This document shows, one piece after another, positions 1-10,290 of a stretch of DNA of 64,000 nt. A model generated the notes under the pieces. That model was given only the letters and a program-made list of their open reading frames with translations, had not been told where the DNA came from and ran no database searches. This DNA is from Chloroflexota bacterium (GTDB taxonomy: Bacteria; Chloroflexota; UBA6077; FW602-bin22). Location of the stretch: the NCBI GenBank assembly GCA_004297775.1, contig SCUE01000017.1:51887-115886 (forward strand). Direction: 5' to 3'. Each line of letters opens with the position of its first letter. Within the stretch, counting starts at the first letter, position 1. The translations under genes and the position numbers were made by a program.

Positions 1-52
1 CAGCGCGGCCAGGAGCTAGCCCCGGGCGAGATCTTCGGCCTTCCAGGCACGA

Positions 53-1570
53 GTGAGGAGCGCAATCAAAGGCGCGTCGATCGGTCGACGCGCCGAATTG
101 ATCGCGCTCGGGGTCATCGTCATCGCCGCGGTCGCGCTACGGGCGTGGGGCCTCGATTTTGGGCTGCCATTTCCGTACCACCTCGACGAGCCATACCTGG
201 TCGAGGCGGCCCGACGGATGCGCCAGACCGGCGACCTGAATCCGCGATTCTGGGACTACCCGACTCTCCAGATCTACGCGATCCTCGGACTGATCGCGTT
301 GCGCGAACGATTCACGGACCTCATCCCGTGGTTGGCTTCCCCGCCGCTGGACTATCTCCTGGGACGATCGCTCAATCTCGTCTACGTCGCCGTGACGATC
401 GTCGCGAGCGCGGCATCGGCGCGTCGCCTGGCCGGTCCCGCGGCCGGAATCACCGCCGCGCTCCTGATCGCAATCGCGGAGCGGCACAACCTGTCGTCCC
501 ATTTCTTGAAGGTCGATATCCTGACGGCCTGTTTCGCCTCGCTGACTCTGTTCGCCGCCCTCCGTTTGGCCGAACGACCGACCTGGCGAGCATATCTTCT
601 CGCCGGCATCGGCGTCGGGTTGACGACGGCGGGGAAGTACCCGGCCGCGACGGTGGCGGTCAGCGTCATCGCGGCACACGTCATCGCGACGCGGGGCGCG
701 TGGCTGACGCGCGCGCCCCGTCTCATCGTGGCCGGCGGCGTGGCGATCGCGAGTTTCGTCGCGGCGTCGCCATACACCGTTCTGGACTTCGCGACCTTCT
801 GGTCCTCGTTCAACAACGACATCGTCGCGTGGGCCGCCGGTGGTCACGCCGGGTGGGAAGGCGACGTCGTCGCGATGTACGCGCGGTGGTTGTTCCTCGA
901 CAACGACGCGATTCTGGCGTTGCTGGCCACGGTCGGCATCGCTGTGGCGGCTGTCCACCGGGACAGGTTGCCGATCGTCGCGATCGCATTCCCGGTCGTA
1001 TTCGCGATCGAACTGACGACGCTCTGGACGGTGCGCTTCCCCTGGTATCTCCTGCCGATCTACCCCCACCTGGCTGTCCTGGCCGGATACGGGCTGGTTG
1101 GCCTCTGGCGCGTGGCCGGGCGCGCGCACGTCGGGGCGCGGGCAGCAATCGGCGTCGCCGTGGTAGCGGGACTGGCCTATCAGGCGGCGGGATCGATCGA
1201 CCGCAGCGCGGCGCTGGCGAGCGAGGACGTTCGAACGACAGCGTTACGATGGATCGAGGCGAACGTGCCGCCGGGCAGCCACCTCGTACGCGAGGGGTAC
1301 ACGCCGCTGGTTCCGAATGGGTCGATTCGTGTGACAGATCTGTGGCACGCGATCGACCGGCCGGTATCCTGGTACGACGAGGCCGAGGTGGACTACGTCG
1401 TTCTGGGCAATTTCCTCCACGGACGGTACCTGCGTGATCCCGAGCGCTACCCGGTGCAGGCGACGGCCTACCGCGCCCTCATACGTCGTGCCGAGCGCGT
1501 GCGCCGTTTCGAAGGCTCGATGCTCGGCTCCTGGGGCGGGCAGATCGACGTCTATCGCATCGCGCGGTGA
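53..1570 (+). CDS. GT39/ArnT-like membrane glycosyltransferase
   Basis: 505 aa ORF, multi-TM, N-terminal 'PYHLDEPYLVEAARRM' typical of dolichyl-phosphate-mannose mannosyltransferase-like proteins. Confidence 0.75.
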   Translation: MRSAIKGASIGRRAELIALGVIVIAAVALRAWGLDFGLPFPYHLDEPYLVEAARRMRQTGDLNPRFWDYPTLQIYAILGLIALRERFTDLIPWLASPPLDYLLGRSLNLVYVAVTIVASAASARRLAGPAAGITAALLIAIAERHNLSSHFLKVDILTACFASLTLFAALRLAERPTWRAYLLAGIGVGLTTAGKYPAATVAVSVIAAHVIATRGAWLTRAPRLIVAGGVAIASFVAASPYTVLDFATFWSSFNNDIVAWAAGGHAGWEGDVVAMYARWLFLDNDAILALLATVGIAVAAVHRDRLPIVAIAFPVVFAIELTTLWTVRFPWYLLPIYPHLAVLAGYGLVGLWRVAGRAHVGARAAIGVAVVAGLAYQAAGSIDRSAALASEDVRTTALRWIEANVPPGSHLVREGYTPLVPNGSIRVTDLWHAIDRPVSWYDEAEVDYVVLGNFLHGRYLRDPERYPVQATAYRALIRRAERVRRFEGSMLGSWGGQIDVYRIAR

Positions 1571-1614
1571 CCGATCGACTGCGCGTCGATGCGCGGCCGA
1601 AGTCGTGGGCCGCG

Positions 1615-2265
1615 TCAGCCCGGCACGACGAACGTCGGGAGAAGATACGCCAGCTTGATGTACTCGGACACAACGAAGAGCGCGGTCGTTTCATCGAGCC
1701 ACCATGTGGCGAGGTCGACCCGTGGCGGCGTTGCCGGCGCGGACGACACGTCGACTCCCGATCCACGAAAGATCGCGTCGAACACGAGAGCGGCGCGGCG
1801 GCTGTGCCAGTTGTCCGTCACGATCGCAATCCGCGTCCATCCGCGTTCGCGCGCGAGCCGGAGCGCGCCGCGAGCGTCGGTGACCGTCGAATCGCCGAGG
1901 TTGGTCGAGAGGATGGCGGCGCGTGGGACGCCGCGCCGCTCGAGTCGCTCGACCGACCATGCGGCATAGGTCGCCTCGCGCTCGCCGGCGACCGGGCCGC
2001 CGGTGGTCACGACGAGTGGCGCGATGCCGGATCGAAAGAGTTCGGCCGCGCGCGCTTCGCGGCTGCCATGCGTCTGGCCGCCACCGAGCACGACGATCGC
2101 GTCGGACGCTGCCAGCGGTGACGACCCGACGTCCAGCCATGTCCCGAGCGAGCGCATCACCCAGCCAAGGCTGATGAGAACGATCAGCAGGGTGACTCCG
2201 GCACCCAGAGCGACATTGCGAATGAGTCGACGGGGGATCCAATAGTAGCGTCGGTCCAACGCCAC
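1615..2265 (-). CDS. YdcF/ElyC (DUF218) family protein
   Basis: N-terminal TM then 'DAIVVLGGGQTHGSREARAAELF' and 'VTDNWHSRRAALVF', DUF218 hallmarks. Confidence 0.8.
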   Translation of the reverse strand: MALDRRYYWIPRRLIRNVALGAGVTLLIVLISLGWVMRSLGTWLDVGSSPLAASDAIVVLGGGQTHGSREARAAELFRSGIAPLVVTTGGPVAGEREATYAAWSVERLERRGVPRAAILSTNLGDSTVTDARGALRLARERGWTRIAIVTDNWHSRRAALVFDAIFRGSGVDVSSAPATPPRVDLATWWLDETTALFVVSEYIKLAYLLPTFVVPG

Positions 2266-2276
2266 GTCGGGCCGGC

Positions 2277-2528
2277 TCAGGCGAGCTTGCGGCGAACTAT
2301 CTCCAGAAGCTCGGTGCGGTCGCCGAAACCGCCGTCGCGATACATCGAATGAATGAGCTCGTCGTCGACGCGCACGTCGTACGCGCCATCACCGGCCGGC
2401 TTGATGGTGATGCCATCGAGGTACATGTGGAATTCCTTCATAAGCGCGGCGGCAAGGTCGAGCGCCTCGTGGTCGTACCCGCATTCGGCGCAATAGTCGA
2501 TGCGGACTTTGATGGGACGGGCCGGCAC
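2277..2528 (-). CDS. Rdx/SelW-like thioredoxin-fold protein (Cys form)
   Basis: Small ORF with N-terminal beta strand followed by CAEC (CxxC) motif. Confidence 0.65.
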   Translation of the reverse strand: MPARPIKVRIDYCAECGYDHEALDLAAALMKEFHMYLDGITIKPAGDGAYDVRVDDELIHSMYRDGGFGDRTELLEIVRRKLA

Positions 2529-2727
2529 GGCTACCTCCGGTTTGGCAAGCGTGATCGGATGTTAGGACGATCGGACCCGTCCAAGACGGACCGCGGGCGG
2601 ACAATATACGCTCAGCGTGGGCGGAATCGTTCGACCCGTCAGCGCCGGCGCATGCATTGCGTCGGCACCGACACGAAACGACGCCGTTTCCGGGACGAAA
2701 CCGACCGCGCACGTCCCTCGCAATCCG

Positions 2728-3078
2728 ATGTCTCGGAAGCAACGCCGGACGCCGGCCGGGCGGTTCTACGCGCCAGCATTGACCGATGACGAGCGCGCCG
2801 CCCTCGAAGTGGCGGCTGGTCGCCCGCTCCTCGATGAGGAAATCGACGTTCTGCGAGTCCTGATCCGCCGAACGCTCGATCCCGACGGAGGCGCGCCGAA
2901 CATCGTCCTCGCCGGTCGGCTGATCGAAACGCTCGGGAGGCTCCTGCGGGCGCGGCAGATCGTGACCGGCTCACGGCGCGAATCCCCGGCCGACGTCCTG
3001 GCGCGACTCGGCATCGACGTATTGAAGGAGCTCGGAGCCACTGACGTCGACGCCAAGGACCCGGGGGCGCCAACGTGA
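2728..3078 (+). CDS. hypothetical protein
   Basis: ORF with internal ATG 2728; overlaps next ORF start by 4 nt. Confidence 0.5.
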   Translation: MSRKQRRTPAGRFYAPALTDDERAALEVAAGRPLLDEEIDVLRVLIRRTLDPDGGAPNIVLAGRLIETLGRLLRARQIVTGSRRESPADVLARLGIDVLKELGATDVDAKDPGAPT

Positions 3079-3272
3079 GCGTGCCGCCGAGGCGCATTCG
3101 GCGGCAGCCGGTCGTCGCGACGGAAGCCCTCACCGCCTTCGAGTTGGTCACGCGTCGGGCGGTCGAGGACGTCGAGCGCGAAATCGCGCGGATTGACATG
3201 AAGGTGAACGCGCTCGTCGTCGGCATGGCCGTAACCGTCATCGGCGAAGTCTGGCGCGCCTTTACGCGCTGA
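3075..3272 (+). CDS. hypothetical small protein
   Basis: Translationally coupled to preceding ORF. Confidence 0.45.
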   Translation: MSVPPRRIRRQPVVATEALTAFELVTRRAVEDVEREIARIDMKVNALVVGMAVTVIGEVWRAFTR

Positions 3273-3469
3273 CTTCCTTACGATCCACGTCATCGGGACA
3301 CCGGAATGATGAGATCGCGACGACGATCTACATTCGACGGAGACCGTCGAATGGCGCTTCGCGCACATTACACGCAAGATGGTCGCGCGGCGATCGTCGC
3401 GAATAGACTGTCGGGACGATCGAGAGGTTTGCTCAGCGCTCGGCGCGGTCCGACAGGAGATGTAGTGCG

Positions 3470-3940
3470 GTGAAGCTCGTTGTAGGGTGCGACCACGCCG
3501 GTTTCCCGTTGAAGGGACCGGTCATCGCGGCGTTGCGTGAATGGGGCCACGAGATCGTCGCCGAGGTCGGCAGCCAGTTGGGCGAACGAGCCGATTTTCC
3601 GGACATCGCTCGCGCGCTGAGCGTGCCGATCCGCGATGGCCGCGCCGAGCGCGGGATCATGGTCTGCGGCACGGGAATCGGCGCCTGTATGGCCGCGAAC
3701 AAGATTCCAGGTGTGCGCGCGGCGCTCTGCCACGACGTGTATTCCGCGCACCAGTGCGTCGAGCACGACGACGCCAACGTGCTCTGCCTCGGCGCGCAGG
3801 TCATCGGCGACAAGCTCGCGCTCGACCTCGTACGCACCTACCTCGGCGCGACGATGTCGGACGACCCCTATTTCCGGGGGCGGCTCGTCGCAATGGCCGA
3901 GATGGAGCGCGCCGCGGCGCGAGAACTGGCCGGGCGCTGA
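3470..3940 (+). CDS. rpiB: ribose-5-phosphate isomerase B (RpiB/LacAB family)
   Basis: 'MKLVVGCDHAGFPLKGPV...MVCGTGIGACMAANKIPGVRAALCHD'. Confidence 0.92.
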   Translation: MKLVVGCDHAGFPLKGPVIAALREWGHEIVAEVGSQLGERADFPDIARALSVPIRDGRAERGIMVCGTGIGACMAANKIPGVRAALCHDVYSAHQCVEHDDANVLCLGAQVIGDKLALDLVRTYLGATMSDDPYFRGRLVAMAEMERAAARELAGR

Positions 3941-3971
3941 GGGTCAAGTTCGTCCTATCGTCGCCGACCGC

Positions 3972-4412
3972 GTGACCACCGATCGGCTGCGCGTCGCGCG
4001 CTGGATCGCCGTCGCGCTCTTCTTCGTCGCGGTCGATCTGGCGGCACTTTCCATCCTGATCGATGGCCTGGGGCTAGCGGTCTGGATTGCCAGTCTGATC
4101 GAAGGTGAGGCCGCCGCGCTGGTTCGATTCCTTCTGAACGATCGCTTCGTCTTCGGCAATCGCTATCCGACGTTGGGGCGACTCTGGCGCTACCACGTCG
4201 CGACCGCCGTGGCGATGGCGGCGTGGTGGGCTGGCTTGAACGTGGCCGTTGCGCTGGGCAACCACTACGCGTTCGGTGTCATCGCCGGATCGGGTCTTTC
4301 GTTCGGCGTGAGCCTGGCGTCCAACTTCCTGTGGGTCTGGCGAAGGCCGGTGACCGACGCGGCGGAGGTGCCGAGCGCAAGCGGCAACCGAGATATGATC
4401 GCGCCGGGGTGA
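3972..4412 (+). CDS. GtrA-like membrane protein
   Basis: Four TM segments, 'FLLNDRFVFGNR...LASNFLWVWRRPV' typical of GtrA family; GTG start 3972. Confidence 0.7.
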   Translation: MTTDRLRVARWIAVALFFVAVDLAALSILIDGLGLAVWIASLIEGEAAALVRFLLNDRFVFGNRYPTLGRLWRYHVATAVAMAAWWAGLNVAVALGNHYAFGVIAGSGLSFGVSLASNFLWVWRRPVTDAAEVPSASGNRDMIAPG

Positions 4413-4444
4413 TCCGCGAATCGGAACCCCGATGGTGGACGTCG

Positions 4445-5890
4445 ATGGTGATTGACCGCGGACCAGCGCGCCGACACACGAGCGCGAGCTACAGCCTGAC
4501 GATACGCACCGAGACCGCGAACCTGCCGGGTACCCTGGCGCGCGTTCTCACGGCGATCGGCAACGAGGGCGGCAATCTCGGCCAGATCGAAATGATCGAG
4601 TCGACCGACGACCGACGCGTCCGCGAGATCGTCGTCATGGCGCGCGACGAGGCTCACGGCCACGCGATCGTCGATCACCTTTCGGAATTGGAAGGCGTCC
4701 ATCTGGCGCACGTGATCGACCGGACGTTTCGTGCGCACGAGGGTGGAAAGATCGAGGTCGTCGGCCGCTCGCCGATCGCGACGCGCGAGGACCTGAGCAT
4801 GGTGTACACGCCGGGTGTCGCCCGCGTCTGTATGGCGATACGTGACGAGCCGTCCACGCAATGGACGTATACGAGCAAGCAGAGCACGGTCGCGGTCGTC
4901 ACCGACGGATCGGCCGTGCTTGGGCTTGGCAACATCGGGCCAGCCGCGGCCCAGCCGGTGATGGAAGGCAAGTGCGTCATCTTCAAGACGTTTGCCGATG
5001 TCAACGCCTTTCCGATCTGCCTCGCGACCCAGGATCCCGACGAGATCGTTGCGACAGTCGAACGCATCGCGCCGGTGTTCGGCGGCATCAACATCGAGGA
5101 CATCGCGGCGCCGCAATGCTTCGAGATCGAGGCGCGGCTGCGGTCGCGGCTGGACATTCCGGTGATGCACGACGACCAGCATGCGACCGCGATCGTCGTC
5201 CTGGCAGCCCTGACGAACGCGCTCAAACTTGTCGGAAAGTCGCTCGACGCGGCGCGGATCGTCATCAACGGATCCGGCGCGGCCGGGATCGCAACCGCTC
5301 GCATCCTCCTTCTGGCTGGCGCGAAGGACATCGTGCTGTGTGACCGGGCCGGAGTCGTCGCGGCCGATCGCGCAGACCACATGAATCCGTACAAGTCCGA
5401 CATCGCCCGGGTCACGAATCCCCGCGGCGTACACGGGACGGTCGGTCAGGCGATGCGCGCCGCGGACGCGTTCATCGGCCTCTCGGCGCCGGGCGCGATC
5501 ACGATCGATGATGTCGCGGCGATGGGTCGTGACCCGATCGTTTTCGCGATGGCAAATCCGGAGCCGGAGATTCGGCCCGAGGCGCTGATCGACATCGCGC
5601 GAGTCGTCGGCACCGGTCGTAGCGACTACCCAAATCAGATTAACAACTCGCTGGCGTTTCCGGGCCTGTTCCGCGGCGCGCTCGACACGCGGGCACGCGA
5701 GATCAATGACGAGATGAAATTGGCCGCCGCGGCCGCGATCGCCGATCTGGTCGCGAGTGACGAACTGGCGGATAACTACATCATTCCGAGCATGTTCGAC
5801 CGGCGGGTGGCGCCGGCGGTGATCGACGCGACCCGCCGCGCGGCGATCGCGAGCGGCGTGGCGCGGGTTGACACCGCGCTATCGTCCTGA
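4445..5890 (+). CDS. NAD-dependent malic enzyme with N-terminal ACT domain
   Basis: ACT-like N-terminus, then 'YTPGVARVC', 'NIGPAAAQPVMEGK', 'VMHDDQHATAIVVLAAL', 'NGSGAAGIA'. Confidence 0.92.
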   Translation: MVIDRGPARRHTSASYSLTIRTETANLPGTLARVLTAIGNEGGNLGQIEMIESTDDRRVREIVVMARDEAHGHAIVDHLSELEGVHLAHVIDRTFRAHEGGKIEVVGRSPIATREDLSMVYTPGVARVCMAIRDEPSTQWTYTSKQSTVAVVTDGSAVLGLGNIGPAAAQPVMEGKCVIFKTFADVNAFPICLATQDPDEIVATVERIAPVFGGINIEDIAAPQCFEIEARLRSRLDIPVMHDDQHATAIVVLAALTNALKLVGKSLDAARIVINGSGAAGIATARILLLAGAKDIVLCDRAGVVAADRADHMNPYKSDIARVTNPRGVHGTVGQAMRAADAFIGLSAPGAITIDDVAAMGRDPIVFAMANPEPEIRPEALIDIARVVGTGRSDYPNQINNSLAFPGLFRGALDTRAREINDEMKLAAAAAIADLVASDELADNYIIPSMFDRRVAPAVIDATRRAAIASGVARVDTALSS

Positions 5891-5946
5891 TAGCGTCCGC
5901 GCTCGCTCCCGCTCTTCAACTGTCAGCCCCGAGGAGAACGCCCCCT

Positions 5947-7032
5947 GTGACGCGACACCGCGCATTGATGGTCGGCGCCGGCGGCATGGCCGGTCGCTGG
6001 GTGAAGGCGTTCCTGCCACTGCACGCCGATCGGGTCGAGATCGTCGGTCTTGTCGATGTGAATGCGACGACCCTGAACGACACGGCCGACGCGATTGGTC
6101 TGGCGCGCAAACGCCGCTTCACGTCGATCCCGTCCGCGTTCGACTCAGTCAGTGATGCGGAATGCTGCCTGATCGCGGTGCCTCCACAATTCCACGAAGA
6201 CGCGGCGGTCCGCGCGGCCGAGCGTGGCTGGGCGGTCCTGAGTGAGAAGCCGATGGCAGACAGCTGGGATGCGTGCGGGCGCATCTATCGGGCCGCGACG
6301 CGCGCCGGCATCAAGATGCAGGTGATGCAGAACTACCGGTACATCGCCGCGACCTGGACGCTGCGCGACGTGTTGCGATCGGGAGAGCTTGGTCGCATCA
6401 ACTACGTGATGGCGCGCTTCGCGGCCGACTACCGCGAATGGCTCTCGTGGGGGGCCGAGTTTCGGCACACGATGCAACACGCGCTCCTGCTCGAGGGCGC
6501 GGTCCATCACTTCGACATGATTCGCAACCTGACCGGAGGCGACTGCCAGCGCATCGCTGGTTGGGAGTGGAACCCGGCCTGGTCATCGTCGAAGGGCCAG
6601 TTCAATAACCTGTATGTGCTCAACATGTCGAACGGCGTTCACGCGGTGTACGAGGGACACGGCACGGCTGGCGGCGAGCAGAACACCTGGCACGAAGAGC
6701 AGTACCGCGTCGAGTGCGAGACCGGCGCCGTCACGGTCGGGCGCGACAAAATCGTCCGCATCCACCAGTTCCGTCGCGGTGGCGGACTCTCGACCAGGGA
6801 AGTTCCGCTGCTCAAGCCTGCGCACCCCGGTCACTCGGCGGTCAAGGATCAGGGCCACGGCGCCGTGATGGGTCAGTTCTTCGATTGGCTCGATGGCGGA
6901 CCGGCTCCCGAGACGACGATTCAGGACAATGTCAAGAGCGTCGCGATCGTGTTCGCGGCGATCGAGGCATCGCGGACGAGTCAGAGCGTCGATGTCGCGG
7001 CGATGGTTGAGCGCGCCGCGTCGGACGCGTAA
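5947..7032 (+). CDS. Gfo/Idh/MocA family oxidoreductase
   Basis: N-terminal Rossmann 'ALMVGAGGMAGRW', 'VLSEKPMADS'. Confidence 0.88.
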   Translation: MTRHRALMVGAGGMAGRWVKAFLPLHADRVEIVGLVDVNATTLNDTADAIGLARKRRFTSIPSAFDSVSDAECCLIAVPPQFHEDAAVRAAERGWAVLSEKPMADSWDACGRIYRAATRAGIKMQVMQNYRYIAATWTLRDVLRSGELGRINYVMARFAADYREWLSWGAEFRHTMQHALLLEGAVHHFDMIRNLTGGDCQRIAGWEWNPAWSSSKGQFNNLYVLNMSNGVHAVYEGHGTAGGEQNTWHEEQYRVECETGAVTVGRDKIVRIHQFRRGGGLSTREVPLLKPAHPGHSAVKDQGHGAVMGQFFDWLDGGPAPETTIQDNVKSVAIVFAAIEASRTSQSVDVAAMVERAASDA

Positions 7033-7072
7033 TCTTCGCATACAGCAATGGCGCACAAGGAGAAAGCAAAGA

Positions 7073-8470
7073 ATGGCAATCAATCCGATTCCGATCAGTC
7101 GCCGCCGTATGCTCGGCCTGGGCGCGGGAGCGGCCGCGTTCGTCGCGCTGGCCGCCTGTGGTCAGGCCGCCCCGACAGCCGCGCCGGCGAAGCCAGCCGA
7201 ACCGGCCAAGCCCGCCGAGGCCGCGAAGCCGGTGGAGGCCGCGAAGCCGGTGGAGGCCGCCAAGCCGGCGCCGGCCGCGTCGAGCCCGAGCAGAGCGAAG
7301 GGCGCGAACCTACGCATCCTGCTGTGGCAGAGCTACAAGTATGAGGGTATCGCGACCTACGCCAAGGAGTTCGAGGACCTCACCGGCGCGAAACTCACCT
7401 TTGACCCGGTCGCCGATGCCGAACTGCCGTCGAAGCAGATCGTCACCCTCTCCGGCAAGACCGGCGAATATGACCTGACGACGGTCGACGAGCCGTACAT
7501 GCCGGCCTACAGCTCGTTCCTGTCCGAGCTTGACCCCTATGTTCAAGGGGACAAGTTCCCGAAGGAGGACTGGGTGCCCGTCATGTGGGACGCTGGCGTC
7601 TTCAATGGCAAGACGTACGCAGTCGCCTTCGACCCGAACGTCCAGATCTTCATCTACCGGAAGGATGTCTTCGAGCAGAAGGGCATCAAGGTCCCGACGA
7701 AGTTCAGCGAGGCGTACGAGGCCGCCAAGAAGATTCAGGGCGACCAGATGGCCGGTTGGGTGATGATGGCAATTCGGAACGCCCAGACTGGCATCAACGC
7801 CTGGACGTTCCTGACGACCTGGGGCAACGAGATCTTCGACGACAAGTTCCAGCCCGCGTTCGACAATGACAAGGGCTACCAGGCGCTGGAGTTCTACAAG
7901 AAGGCGATCGACACGGTCATGCCGAAGGGCGTGCTCGGCATGGACTACGCGGCGATGAACGCGGAGTACCGCCAGGGCAAGGCCGGATTCATGCAGCAGT
8001 GGGCGTCGATCGCGCCTGGTATCAAGACCTCGAAGGACAGCGTTGTCGCGGACAAGACGGGCTACGCGGCCGCGCTCGGCGAGGAGAAGCGACACTCGAT
8101 GCGCGGCGTCTGGTCGTGGGGCCTTCCGGCCGACGGCAAGCAGCGCGACGCGGCCTGGGAGTTCGTGAAGTGGTTCACGACCCCCGAGTCGATGATGAAG
8201 TACGTGAAGTCCGGAGCCGGCAATAGCCCGCGCCTGGCGGTGCTGGACAGCCCTGAGTTCCAGAAGTCGTTCGACCACGCGCCGGCCTTGGCCGAAACGT
8301 TCAAGATCGCGAAGAAGCGCCCGATCTTCAAGGAGTACAACGAGATCCTCGATGCGCTGAATATCATGGGCTCGAAGGTGTGCACCGGCGAGGCGAGCCC
8401 GAAGGATGCCATCAAGGAAGCCTCGGGCAAGCTGAGCGAAGTCATGAAGCGCGGTGGCTACCTGAAGTAG
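7073..8470 (+). CDS. ABC transporter extracellular sugar-binding lipoprotein
   Basis: Twin-Arg-like/lipobox 'RRRMLGLGAGAAAFVALAACGQ', Ala/Lys/Pro linker, SBP_bac_1-type body; upstream of two permeases. Confidence 0.9.
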   Translation: MAINPIPISRRRMLGLGAGAAAFVALAACGQAAPTAAPAKPAEPAKPAEAAKPVEAAKPVEAAKPAPAASSPSRAKGANLRILLWQSYKYEGIATYAKEFEDLTGAKLTFDPVADAELPSKQIVTLSGKTGEYDLTTVDEPYMPAYSSFLSELDPYVQGDKFPKEDWVPVMWDAGVFNGKTYAVAFDPNVQIFIYRKDVFEQKGIKVPTKFSEAYEAAKKIQGDQMAGWVMMAIRNAQTGINAWTFLTTWGNEIFDDKFQPAFDNDKGYQALEFYKKAIDTVMPKGVLGMDYAAMNAEYRQGKAGFMQQWASIAPGIKTSKDSVVADKTGYAAALGEEKRHSMRGVWSWGLPADGKQRDAAWEFVKWFTTPESMMKYVKSGAGNSPRLAVLDSPEFQKSFDHAPALAETFKIAKKRPIFKEYNEILDALNIMGSKVCTGEASPKDAIKEASGKLSEVMKRGGYLK

Positions 8471-8497
8471 TTCCCGGCCAAGCGAAAACTACCGAAC

Positions 8498-9409
8498 GTG
8501 GCACGCGCGATCGCGACGGCGCCGGCCAGGCGCCGTCGGCGGCTGCGCTGGGAGCCGTACCTGCTCCTTGCGCCGTCGCTTGTCATCACCGTCGCGATCC
8601 TGCTCTTCCCGCTCGGGTTCTCGCTGCTCGTCAGCTTCCAGGACTACACGCTGGCGCGGCCCGACTATCGACCGTTCGTCGGTATCGCGAACTACGTCAG
8701 CGTGGTGACGCAGCCCGGTCTGGCTCTGGCGCTCTGGAACACATTCGTGTTCACGGCCGGCTCCGTCAGTTTGCAGTTCTTGCTCGGGCTCGGATTCGCC
8801 CTCTTGATGAGCCGCGAGTTCCGCGGCCACGGCGTGATTCGCACGTGTCTGATGCTGCCGCTCTTCCTGACACCCTCGATCGTGGCGCTGAACTGGTCGT
8901 TCATGTTTTACCCGCGCACCGGCGTCATTCCGTGGTTGCTGTCGCTGGTTGGCGCGCCCGCGAACTACCCGTACCTGGCCGATCCGAACACCGCGATGGC
9001 GAGCCTGATCGTCGTCGAGGTCTGGCGGGCGACGCCATTCATGTTCATCATCCTGCTGGCTGGCATCCAGTCGCTGCCGCAAGAGACGCTGGAAGCGGCC
9101 GCGATCGATGGCGCGAACGCTTGGCAGACGCTGCGTCACATTATGTTGCCACTCTTGATGCCGTTGATTCTGGTGGCGCTGACGATCCGCGGGATGGACG
9201 CCTTCCGCGAGTTTGACCTGATCTACCTCTTGACCGGCGGCGGCCCGGGCCAGAAGACCGAGGTCATCTCGATGCTGGCCTACAACATGGGCTTCAAGTT
9301 CTTCGACATGGGCCGGGCCTCGGCGCTGGCCTACGTGATCCTCTTCCTGGTGCTGCTGCTGAGCATCTACTTCGTGCGACGACTGCGCGACATGCAGGCG
9401 TCGTCGTGA
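8498..9409 (+). CDS. ABC sugar transporter permease (MalF-like)
   Basis: 6-TM permease with EAA-like loop 'ETLEAAAIDGANAWQTLRHIMLPLL'. Confidence 0.9.
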   Translation: MARAIATAPARRRRRLRWEPYLLLAPSLVITVAILLFPLGFSLLVSFQDYTLARPDYRPFVGIANYVSVVTQPGLALALWNTFVFTAGSVSLQFLLGLGFALLMSREFRGHGVIRTCLMLPLFLTPSIVALNWSFMFYPRTGVIPWLLSLVGAPANYPYLADPNTAMASLIVVEVWRATPFMFIILLAGIQSLPQETLEAAAIDGANAWQTLRHIMLPLLMPLILVALTIRGMDAFREFDLIYLLTGGGPGQKTEVISMLAYNMGFKFFDMGRASALAYVILFLVLLLSIYFVRRLRDMQASS

Positions 9410-10236
9410 TCGGTCGGCGTGTCTGGCAAACGGGCCTCCGCGCGATCCTGATCGCGCTGGCGCTGATCTGGTCGCTCGGCCCGATCTACCTGATGTACTC
9501 ATCGTCGTTCAAGGGCGACGATGTTCTGTACCAGGTGCCGCCGGCGGTCTTCTTCACGCCGACGCTCGAACACTACACCCGGGTGTTCCAGTCGACGCCG
9601 TTCTTCCAGTACCTCTGGAATACGCTCGTCGTGGCGACATCGACGACCGTATTTGCGCTGATCTTCGGGTCATTGGCGGCGTACAGCTTCACGCGGTTTC
9701 GCTTTGCCGGATCGGACTCGCTGCCGATTTTCTACCTCGTGATGCGCATGCTGCCGCGGTTCGTCATGGTGATTCCGTACTACCTGCTGATGCGTCAACT
9801 CGGGTTGCTGAACACTCACGCCGCGCTGATCATCGCCTACACGAGCTTCGCCCTCCCGTTCACGATCTGGCTGATGATCGGCTTCTTCAAAGAGATCCCG
9901 ATCGAGCTGGAGGAGGCCGGAATGGTCGACGGCTGCAACCGCGTCCAGGTGTTCTTTCGCATCGTCGTGCCGCTGGTCGCGCCCGGCCTGGCCGCGACCG
10001 CGATCTTCGCCTTCCTGCTGGGCTGGAATGAGCTGCTCTTCTCGCTCGTGCTGGCCGGCCGCGACTCGCGCACGCTGCCGAATATCGCGGTGGCCGTGAC
10101 AACGACCGAGCGCGGCACCGAGTGGGGCATCCTGAACGCGATGGGCTCGCTCGTGCTGCTGCCCGTCATCGTACTGGCCCTGGCGGTACAGCGTCACATT
10201 GTCAAGGGGATGACGATGGGCGCCGTCAAAGGATAG
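9406..10236 (+). CDS. ABC sugar transporter permease (MalG-like)
   Basis: EAA loop 'ELEEAGMVDGCNRVQVFFRIVVPLVAPGL'; overlaps upstream permease by 4 nt. Confidence 0.9.
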   Translation: MIGRRVWQTGLRAILIALALIWSLGPIYLMYSSSFKGDDVLYQVPPAVFFTPTLEHYTRVFQSTPFFQYLWNTLVVATSTTVFALIFGSLAAYSFTRFRFAGSDSLPIFYLVMRMLPRFVMVIPYYLLMRQLGLLNTHAALIIAYTSFALPFTIWLMIGFFKEIPIELEEAGMVDGCNRVQVFFRIVVPLVAPGLAATAIFAFLLGWNELLFSLVLAGRDSRTLPNIAVAVTTTERGTEWGILNAMGSLVLLPVIVLALAVQRHIVKGMTMGAVKG

Positions 10237-10290
10237 CGCTGGGCGCGGAGCGGTGCTCCGCGGCCTCGGGCGTGGTACAACGTCGCTCGG

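Noticed and set aside
2277-2528. Selenoprotein
   Set aside because: Rdx/SelW-like motif uses Cys-x-x-Cys; no in-frame TGA at the redox position.
7180-7290. 18-bp tandem repeats in the solute-binding protein gene
   Set aside because: Explained as an Ala/Lys/Pro/Glu linker after the lipobox, common in lipoproteins.
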